Shown one piece after another: positions 10,901 to 17,777 of a stretch of 64,000 bases of DNA. The position numbers and the translations under genes were made by a program. The stretch's first letter is position 1. Each line of letters opens with the position of its first letter. This DNA comes from Tigriopus japonicus. Its lineage: Eukaryota; Arthropoda; Copepoda; Harpacticoida; Harpacticidae. Location of the stretch: NCBI GenBank assembly GCA_010645155.1, contig JAAGOF010000243.1, positions 284,720-348,719 of the forward strand. The letters run 5' to 3'. The notes below the pieces were generated by a model, which worked only from the letters and a program-made list of their open reading frames with translations, searched no databases and was not told the DNA's origin.

Positions 10901-12218
10901 CTTTGCCGTGCATGTTCGGATTAGCTTATGATGTGTTGGATTTCGATTCTGTCATTTCCATTGCACCATATTTTGAACCAGTCATTAGTTGAATAAAACG
11001 AAACTTATTTTCATGAAGAAAAAAACACTTGCGAATGCTCGTCAAACAGTTATTTCATGCAATCATAGTCATAAAAAATCAGCTCAATAGTCGTAATCAA
11101 AGTTTACCAAAGTTACCCTGAAGGCTACGTATTTTCTGGACCAACTACCAACTTTGAGTTGAAAACAACTACAAATTTTCCTAACGACTCAATAAAATAA
11201 AATAAAAATAAGTCAATGCAGTTTGCTTCAGAATTTAGTGATGGGAACCAAACCAACAATGTTGCCGTCTTTTTGCTCAGAATTTATGTCTCTTACTTTT
11301 CGAGAAGTCAAGTGGCAAGCTTTTTATCCGAAAATTTCAAAGTACCAAAATGGAACCACTAAGCTAAATATTTCAAGCTTAATTCCATACAAGCTCTACA
11401 ATCAAATATTTCTGAGCATTTTATTTCAATTCCCTTTGACAAGTGTAATCCTAGGGTTAGTTTGAATCAAAGATGTAGAAAATGAACCGAACCTGTCCAT
11501 AGACTAATTTTCATTTCAGAAATATGCTGGGTTGGCTCACTTTCCTTTGCATACGCGATGGACTTGTTTACCCATGGGATCAGAATGGATAAAAATCGTG
11601 GAACAAACCTCGGGGAACTATTTCGTGCCCAATCAGATCACTGGCTATTCTAACCCTTTGTATTCGGATTTGGGCAATCTGAACAATTATAAGTAAAAAC
11701 CGTTTGAATCCATCCAGTTGTTGAATTGGGATCTGATTTGAAGGATTTGTTCTAGGTCTTCTTGTTACGGTCATTACCATTTTCGACTGGTTTGGCCAGG
11801 TTTAGGATACTTTAATGAGTGGATACAAGAGAATGACATCACACAGACGTCACCTGTGTTGGGGTTCAAAAGTAAGGGCACAAAGGGGAGATTGTAAAAC
11901 ACCGCTGACAATTGTATATGCAACAGTTTTGTTCGAAAAACAAAAAAAAAAACCACCGTTTCGCCTTTTCTAGGGATTGCTTTGAAATACCCAAACCATT
12001 TTGGTGGTTTATTTCACGTGAACATTGGTGGACTGAACTCAGGAGATCCCGATGACACCTTTGCCAAGGGTGATACACGACCAGGTGGAGGAAGTTTTGC
12101 AGTGGGACGATTTTCTGGGACTCCCACAAATATGTTACCGGGTCCAGTGGGGCACGATGGTTTCACTAATATTGATGTGGACCATCTCATTTTGTACATC
12201 AAAAATGATTGCAATTGA
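2236..12218 (+). CDS. Secreted PAN/apple-like and kelch multidomain protein, 11 exons
   Basis: Exons: 2236-2551, 2665-3231, 3291-3548, 3635-3925, 4728-4991, 5061-5261, 7886-8174, 9211-9682, 11520-11692, 11756-11871, 11974-12218. They sum to 3192 nt (1063 residues plus stop) with every junction in phase. The ATG at 2236 is chosen because it starts a hydrophobic signal peptide; the frame is open upstream only back to a stop at 2200. Residues 30-565 hold six modules of the C-x3-C...C...C type that resemble PAN/apple adhesion domains. Residues about 566-900 carry kelch-type strands with GG and W landmarks, and the last 120 or so residues are unrecognised. Predicted role: an extracellular binding protein; the ligand is unknown. 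Least certain are the 4991/5061 intron (69 bp, in frame either way) and the 7886 acceptor. The acceptor at 7837 looks stronger but breaks the frame. Confidence 0.72.
4202..4466. mobile_element. hAT-type MITE with 8-bp target duplication
   Basis: The element occupies 4210-4458 (249 bp). It begins CAGGGGTCGGCAACC and ends in the exact reverse complement, and is flanked on both sides by TTGTAGGG (4202-4209 and 4459-4466). An 8-bp target-site duplication is diagnostic of the hAT superfamily. There is no transposase frame. The interior is packed with copies of GTGGGC, seven exact and one variant, probably subterminal transposase-binding motifs. It sits in intron 4 of the PAN-kelch gene. Confidence 0.88.
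5061..9682 (+). CDS. Kelch-repeat block (exons 6-8 of the secreted protein)
   Basis: Exons 5061-5261, 7886-8174 and 9211-9682 encode repeated strands ending in glycine pairs (GGIYPNG, CGGIGT, YGIGG, IIGGAT, TVGGH), each followed by a W or Y-F spaced as in kelch blades. The last blade starts at LTKAR at 9668-9682 and is completed by YAGLAHF in exon 9 (11520). This is strong evidence that the exons on both sides of the 1.8-kb intron belong to one gene. Intron 6 (5262-7885) is expanded by a nest of transposon copies. Confidence 0.65.
5654..6943. mobile_element. 1.27-kb non-autonomous hAT element with 8-bp target duplication
   Basis: The termini TAGGGACGGGCA (5662) and TGCCCGTCCCTA (ending 6935) are perfect 12-bp inverted repeats, and CTTATGAG is duplicated exactly on both sides (5654-5661 and 6936-6943). 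Subterminal regions are rich in AGTGCAAA motifs. At 5763-5880 there is a tandem array of about six GAGCAAATAAATGT units. No transposase frame is visible. The element contains its own copy of a fold-back repeat that also forms the flanking DNA, so it has inserted into one copy while carrying another. Confidence 0.85.
5930..6415. repeat. Fold-back repeat (copy B), inside the hAT element
   Basis: The left arm (about 5930-6040) has GAAGTCATTTACAAG, TTTGAGACCAG and GAGACAATG. The right arm (about 6270-6410) contains the reverse complement of the same series. The central part (ACCTAAAATATTGTCGAAAT at 6119-6138) matches copy A just right of the hAT insertion (ACCTAAAACGTTGTCAAAAT at about 6951-6970). 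It is the same family as copy A, captured inside the hAT element. Confidence 0.6.
8268..8301. repeat. Short tandem repeat (TAATGGTTAA)
   Basis: Three copies of an 11-bp unit with core TAATGGTTAA in intron 7 of the PAN-kelch gene. A simple minisatellite with no further meaning that I can see. Confidence 0.7.
11520..12218 (+). CDS. C-terminal module of unknown type (exons 9-11)
   Basis: Exons 11520-11692, 11756-11871 and 11974-12218 join in phases 2 and 1 to give about 170 residues rich in G, N, W and Y, with segments such as GNYFVPNQITGYSNPLYSDLG and IDVDHLILYIKNDCN followed by the stop at 12216-12218. The pattern suggests a compact extracellular beta-rich domain. I cannot name the family. 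Only the last exon is visible as a long open frame; the other two are recognised by splice sites and continuity. Confidence 0.55.
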
Positions 12219-12241
12219 CCATTTATTTTGAAGGGGTTTTT

Positions 12242-12257
12242 NNNNNNNNNNNNNNNN
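12242..12257. other. Assembly gap (16 N)
   Basis: A run of unknown bases 24 bp after the stop codon of the PAN-kelch gene, so its 3' untranslated region and poly(A) signal cannot be read with confidence. An AATAAA at 12667-12672 beyond the gap is a possible but distant candidate. Confidence 0.95.
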
Positions 12258-13432
12258 TGGCTTACCTTGGATCCACACGACCACGACACAACACAACACA
12301 GCACTTAGTCTAAACCGGCCAAATTATCACGAGCAACGCAAAAACACGTCTGCTCACGACAATAGACGGGAGAAGACATTAATATCTTTTTTTCATACTT
12401 ATTTTCGCATATCTTAAAAGATACACTAAATAGATAAGAATAAGAGTGGAGAAATAGTTATCGTTTTCCAGACTTAGATATTTTTTTGTTCAATATTTCG
12501 ATGTCCTAACAAAGCCTCACCGCATTTTTTCTAGGTAAAAGGGACGCATCCAAGAATTTACTACCCAATAATCTAGAGCAAAAAAATAGGTCTATAAACT
12601 TTTTCGTTTTACTTCTTGCATTTGCATTTTAAAGAAAAACACCATTTTGGTTATTTTGAGCTTTAAAATAAAATGTCGTTCCTTTTTTACAAAAGTAACA
12701 GTAATGCCATTCTAATTGAAAATTGGGTTACTAGTAAAGACTAAAGAAGTTCTTTAGTAAAGACCAAAAACTCAAAAAGTAGTCATTAATCGTTCCTTTC
12801 ACAGTCCAAATTGTCTCCTTTTTTCATCATTTCAAAAGTCTAGAAACTATAAAAAGAAAGAAGCTTAAAAAACCGTAACCAATTAAGAAAGAAAAACAAA
12901 AAAGTTTTTAAACATCCCTTCCATTAAACAAAAATACCGACATATAACGAAAAGTGAGTCTGAAAGTAAAAAAAAGAACATTTACAAGAGACAAAATGTG
13001 CTCAGTAAGACAATGGGCAGATTTGAGCAATCTCTAAACTTGGATTGTCGGCAATTATCCCCAACTATACAATGATTTTCTTGGTACGATCGTTTAATGG
13101 AGCTAATAGCTTTTAGTGGTCACGCTACAAACAATAAACCAAATAGATCTATAGAGTGGACACTGGAGCAGGCCGGTCGTGGAATTTCATTTTGAGCAGC
13201 AAGGGAGGGCCATTTATCATCAGCGACTAGTTGAAACTTGTCTAAATAAGTCCAATGCACTGACGTTTGTACTATAATCTTTCACTTACATGGGGAAGTT
13301 TTTATGATGTTATTCTGAAATATTTGCTTTTTCACGCTATTTATGAACAAGGTATCAAAATGACGACAATGGCCTCTCTAGACTCCTCTAACCAATAAAC
13401 AATGTTGTGTAGGTTGTTACGAAAGAGGCATG
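12258..13432. other. Intergenic, nothing recognised
   Basis: AT-rich, with no supported open frame, no terminal repeats and no clear RNA gene. It separates the stop of the PAN-kelch gene from the 3' end of the minus-strand knottin-like gene, so the two genes are convergent. Confidence 0.5.
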
Positions 13433-13438
13433 TTTATT
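13433..13438 (-). terminator. Poly(A) signal AATAAA of the knottin-like gene
   Basis: TTTATT on the plus strand is AATAAA on the minus strand, 21 bases past the stop codon at 13459-13461. This is a good match for a compact 3' untranslated region. Confidence 0.5.
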
Positions 13439-13458
13439 ATTATTCATCAACTCAGGCC

Positions 13459-15082
13459 TTAGACATTGAATTCTCTCACTGTGTCTCGATCTGCCATGGG
13501 GATGTCAGCCATAGGTGTGCACACGGTTTTCTCATTGGCACTCTTCTTGTAGCAGTACACATTCTCACACGTACAACAACGACCTTTGAACCATCCACAA
13601 CGCTCACCAGCGCTTTTGTTTGAATATGGAAAAAAAATTTAGGTTTAAATAAGGCTACTATGTTAAGTTAGGGTAAGTTCCATTATGTTATTTAAGGTTA
13701 CAATAGAATGGAGAATAATCGGCAAAACAAAAATTTAATCACGCAGCCTTGGAATTTTTGGGCTCTGAAGGTTGATCAACAAAGCTGACCACGTAAGATT
13801 TTTTAAAATCTTTGGACATTTTTCGGAAATCTTTGCTTTTTCCCGCAACTTTTGGCCAGTTTCAGCTGAAAACAAGGCAGACAAAATGACTAAAACGTCC
13901 ACTCTAGTCCTCTAAGTTCCACACAACGGTGTGACACATAATGAAGGTAACCAGACAATTTTCAAACAATGCTGAAATTGTTGTTAAACTTAACTTAACT
14001 TAACCAAACTTAAACTTACCTAACATAATTGACAAGACACATGATACCCTTGACTTGCTGTCTTCCGGGCCCCAACCAAGTGGGGACCAAGCCCTGGTCC
14101 TGTGTGGCCTAAGCCCTGGTCCTGTGTGGCCCAAGCCCTGGTCCTGTGTGGCCCAAGCCCTGGTCCTGTGTGGCCCAAGCCCTGTTCCGGTGTGGCCCAA
14201 GATGGCTGGGATGTGATCCCGGCTGACTGCCACTCTCCAAATATTCAACTCTTTGGAGTCAAAATTTAGCATTTGAACCGTCTTTCAATGCAAAAATCAA
14301 ATCTACAAACTCAACTCTTTGGAGTCAAAATTTAGCGTTGAACTGGCTTTCAATGCAAACTAGGCAAGCCCCGGTTCGATCCCGGGCTTGCCAAGTCCTA
14401 GTGGCCTGTGGTATTAAGTTACATGCAGTAGTCACGGCCCTTGACGGCTTAAATGGGCGAACCGGGGGTCATTCCCGAGGGTGAGGTAAAAATTAATGCT
14501 TGTTGGCTTGTCCAAGTAGAGCGGCAATATCCCCATATGGCGGACAGCCTCTATCAGATCACAGCTACGAAGCTGCGTTCTGACTCCACCACAAACAAAC
14601 AAACAAACAAACAAACCCATTCTGTATTTCCTTTCCTTTCTCTCTCTCCCACTCTCCCAACAAACTGTGGTCTCCCATCCTATTTTGACCCTGTCTGCCG
14701 TTGAAAAAAGTAAAACATTGCTATGACAAATTTTTGGTATGGCTGTCAGAAATGAAGCTTCGAATCTTAAGTCAAACGTGTATCTTAAATATGGCCTTTA
14801 ATGAGAAAATAAAATTAAATATTTCCGAAAAATCTTTAATTTTTCCCCGCACTCTATTGAGAATTAATGTGATTGGTTTGAGTTTCAAATTTTACATGCT
14901 GCTTCATATTACCTTAAACATGCAGGGGGTTGGCAACGCTTTGGACCATCTTTCCACTCGTTACAAATTAACGGGGATTTGCAATTGTCGTCAGTTTGAC
15001 ATTCACCTCCTTGTTTGATGGAACCATTTTGGGCCAAAACCAGGTAAATGGCAAAAATGCTTACAAATACCATTACTTTCAT
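13459..15082 (-). CDS. Small secreted cysteine-rich, knottin-like peptide, two exons
   Basis: Exon 1 is 15082-14913 and exon 2 is 13612-13459. They join in phase 2 and give 107 residues. Exon 1 encodes a hydrophobic signal peptide of about 20 residues and a first cluster of five cysteines. Exon 2 is not visible as a long frame because it starts at a splice acceptor. Across the join the cysteine spacing is C-x6-C-x6-CC-x-C-x4-C-x10-C, which fits the inhibitor-cystine-knot layout. The tail is acidic and cysteine-free. Eleven cysteines is an odd number, so one may be unpaired or may form a dimer. The product is presumably secreted: an antimicrobial, protease-inhibitor or signalling peptide are all possible, and I do not claim a toxin role. 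A splice acceptor lies immediately before the ATG, so the 5' untranslated region is in a separate exon. Confidence 0.68.
14087..14201. repeat. Five tandem copies of a 23-bp GC-rich unit
   Basis: Five units of 23 bp with core AAGCCCTGGTCCTGTGTGGC. The first four are almost identical and the last has diverged. It sits in the intron of the minus-strand peptide gene. A minus-strand open frame across it (a HTGPG-type repeat) is only a translation of the array. Confidence 0.85.
14245..14360. repeat. Direct duplication of a 50-bp segment
   Basis: TCAACTCTTTGGAGTCAAAA and about 30 following bases (ending CTTTCAATGCAAA) occur twice, starting near 14246 and 14310. The second copy runs straight into the SINE-like unit at 14361. 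Confidence 0.75.
14361..14615 (+). repeat. tRNA-derived SINE with (CAAA)n tail
   Basis: A box-B match GGTTCGATCCC lies at 14373-14383 within a CAAGCCCCGG...CCGGGCTTG stem that resembles a tRNA T-arm. The unit ends in a (CAAA)n tail at 14591-14616. No convincing box A is seen, so the head may be truncated or diverged. It differs in sequence from the SINE at 1675. Confidence 0.5.
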
Positions 15083-15455
15083 CTGTAGTGAGAAAGAAAG
15101 CACAAATTCATTTCAGACAATGGCAAAATGCAAACTGCTTACATGTAGCAAGTCATTCTCTCAATCCTATATTTTCAAGGGATGTTTCCTTGGCTTCAGA
15201 AAGATGGTCACGAACATATGAAGATAAATTCTGTTGTATTTAGAAGAAAAGGAAAAAAAGAAAGAAAAAAACAATTTCTCGTAATAAATTGATTCCTTTT
15301 TTACAAGGCTTTTGAAATCCTAAATTTAAAAAGATCATCACACGTTTTAAAGGTCGGAAATCTCAATGTAAAATACATTTTCAATCAGTTTGAATTCGAA
15401 ATGAAAACTTACCATGTTAATTATTTCTAGTGATGGATATTTAAAAAACACTCAC

Positions 15456-15487
15456 CTTCACAGGCAGGTCGGTCTGAAATGGTCCAT
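15456..15487 (-). other. Probable 5' untranslated first exon of the knottin-like gene
   Basis: On the minus strand a donor GTGAGT follows position 15456, just downstream of a TATA-like box. The next acceptor on this strand (CTACAG) ends directly at the ATG at 15082. I infer a short non-coding first exon here; the start site is approximate. Confidence 0.5.
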
Positions 15488-15508
15488 TGTTTGTTAGCAA
15501 AAGTAAAC

Positions 15509-15519
15509 TTTTATATATA
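15509..15519 (-). promoter_or_regulatory. TATA box of the knottin-like gene
   Basis: Read on the minus strand this is TATATATAAAA, a strong TATA-like match 30-45 bases upstream of the inferred first exon. The position supports minus-strand transcription of the peptide gene. Confidence 0.5.
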
Positions 15520-15904
15520 GTACTTTTGATCTGCACCAATTACACTCTTGAAAAACTATGATATTGTAGTTCCTTTGTTACTTAATTGCCAAATGCTTAA
15601 TATTTGCAGGAATATTTAAATATCCTAATTGAATTTGGTAAGAGCTTTCTGCAATCATTCTATTGAGGTTTTCTTTTCACACATTGAGAAAAGATTTTCC
15701 TCACGTCAAAATGCGCACTTGTATTGTCAATCAGTTTTGTCATACCGAGGACACACCTCGGTATCAAACCAAATGTTCATAATTCAAAAGGTCTTTCGTT
15801 TAAGGCAAAAACGAGCAAGTTATGAGATTTGAATTCGTTTCCACACTTTGCTTTTTAATTAATGCAATGTCTGCCAAGTGCTAACCCCATTTTCTATTCA
15901 TATA

Positions 15905-17178
15905 CAGGGTGTATCATCAGTTTGGAACCCGAAGTTTTAAATGTTCCCGCGATGAGGTTTCGTGCTAGATGTCAGTTATTCCTGCTTAGACTTGAAGAGT
16001 GTTTACAAGCAGTCCTGCCCCACCGAGTTTCATCATGCCCATGTCCAACCTGGCCAAGAGGGAGGCCGTCCTCAAGCTCATCAAAGACGGCACGAAAAAC
16101 TTCGAGATTGTTCGGGAACTCCAAAGCCTCAGGGTGAAGAAGAAGTTTGTCAGGGACACCAGAATTCGCTTCCAAGAGACAGGAGACATTGTCGACCATC
16201 CCAGGAGTGGTCGCCCGAGGACCGTAAGGACCCCAAAGATGATCAAGGCCGTCAGGGAGAAGGTCAGGCGAAATGAGAGGCGCTCAATCAGGAAGATGGC
16301 AAAGGAGGCCGGGATCAACAAGGACGCCATGCAGCGCATTGTGAGGAAGGACCTGGGATTCTCCTCTTTCCACCTCAAAAAGAAACAGGACCTTTCGGAG
16401 GCCACCAGGGCCAAGAGGTTGACCAGGGCAAAGGAGCTCCTCAATGTGGTCCAGTCAGACACGCTGCCCAGTGTGCTCTGGACAGATGAGAAACTCTTCT
16501 CTATTCAGGAGGCCTACAACCCACAAAACAGCAGGGTTTTGGGTAAAAAGAAGTCCAAGATCCCCATGGAGAAGAAGGCCAGGAAGCAGGGGGCGGCCTC
16601 TGTGATGGTCTGGGCAGGCGTGACCTGCTGCGGGAAGAAGACCCCACTAATCTTCATTGACACGGGCATCAAGATCAACAAGGATGTCTACTTGGCCATG
16701 TTGAGAGACGACGTGCTTCCCTGGCTTGAGAGGGAGTTCAGAGACACACCCTACATGGTCCAGCAAGATGGGGTGAGTTTCCATACCGCCAAGGTTGTTC
16801 AGGAGTGGTGTGCAGAGAATTTTTCGGGCTTTTGGCCAAAGTCAGCTTGGCCCCCAGCAAGCCCTGACCTCAATGTCATGGACTTCTCCATGTGATCCAT
16901 CCTTGAGGACAGGGAGTGTGCAAAGCCCCACAAGAGCATCAACACCCTCAAGGCCTCCCTGGTCCGCGAGTGGGACAAGATCTCTGAGGAAATGGTGCAA
17001 GCCAGCTAGAGGAGAGTCAATGCCCTCATCAAGGCCAAAGGAGGCCTTTTCGAATGAAATTTTCTGAAGTGATTCTAATATGAGTTGCCCATCTCTGATA
17101 TAAAAGATTTTTGAAAAATCAAAGATTTGTTGGAATGGCGTTATTTTATGAGAGGTTCCAAACTTATGATACACCCTG
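15905..17178 (+). mobile_element. Full-length mariner-family transposon (DD37D)
   Basis: 1274 bp bounded by 25-bp terminal inverted repeats (CAGGGTGTATCATCAGTTTG... and its complement, one mismatch), inserted at a TA that is duplicated at 15903-15904 and 17179-17180. The interior encodes one mariner transposase, described separately. The intact ends and single mismatch suggest a fairly recent insertion. The coding region is much richer in G and C than its surroundings, as expected of a horizontally spreading element. Confidence 0.93.
16035..17057 (+). pseudogene. Mariner transposase (DD37D), interrupted by two stop codons
   Basis: The ATG at 16035 is preferred over an upstream GTG in the same frame. 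The N-terminus shows helix-turn-helix segments followed by the SGRPRT linker. The catalytic aspartates are in WTDEKLF (codon 16485), QQDG (16767) and MDF (16881). The spacing between the second and third is 37 residues, which places it in the DD37D (maT-type) group. The frame is stopped by TGA at 16893-16895, four codons after the third aspartate, then by TAG at 17007-17009. Readable homology continues to a TGA at 17055-17057, probably the original stop. No frameshifts were seen, so the copy is inactive but only lightly decayed. Confidence 0.88.
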
Positions 17179-17194
17179 TAGCCGTAAGGTACGA

Positions 17195-17777
17195 GGGGTA
17201 TCCAGACTAGAGGTAGACTGGGCCTATAACTCGTCAGCAAGTGCGATTTTTGGATGCTTGATAAAGAATCGAAATCAAGATTGATCTCTTATGAGCAGAT
17301 GTTATTTTACATGATTTGTTGTAAGGCAATCAATCATGTTCGAACTTATGATTTAATTAGACTAGGTATGTTGGGCAACCCCTGTATACATAGAAAATAA
17401 GCCTCAAAAGCGAGCAAGAAGTCAAAAATCAAGTACACTGTAAAGCCAAAACGTTTCACATCAAAAGTTACCACTTTTTTACCTCAAATATTCATCAAAT
17501 ATTGGTATGGGTGGTTGAACAACCTCTTAACTTTCCAGCATAATGCATTTTAACGTGTTTCTTGCTCTTGACATGGATGTTCAAAAACGTGCAGGGGTCG
17601 CACAACATACCTTTTCTAAATAAATCATCACTATGAACTGGATTACCTGACAACAAATCATGTGTAATGTCATCTCCTCAAAAGAGATATATCTTGATTT
17701 TGACTTTTTATCAAGCATCTAAAAATCGCACTTGTTAACGATTTACAGGCCCAGTCTACCTCTAGTCTGGATACCCC
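17195..17777. mobile_element. 583-bp fold-back element with long inverted arms
   Basis: The left arm begins GGGGTATCCAGACTAGAGGT at 17195 and the right arm ends with the complement at 17777; the first 31 bases are nearly identical. The arms remain alignable for about 200 bp (to about 17395 and from about 17585) with a central loop near 17400-17580. No coding frame is present. The flanks (...GTACGA and ACGTA...) do not show a clear duplication. Confidence 0.82.

Noticed and set aside
14000..14272. Minus-strand 90-codon frame with HTGPG-type repeats
   Set aside because: It is the translation of the 23-bp tandem array and has no start context, splice support or other domain.
15986..16462. Minus-strand 158-codon frame inside the mariner
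   Set aside because: Shadow of the transposase gene; the plus strand carries the catalytic motifs.
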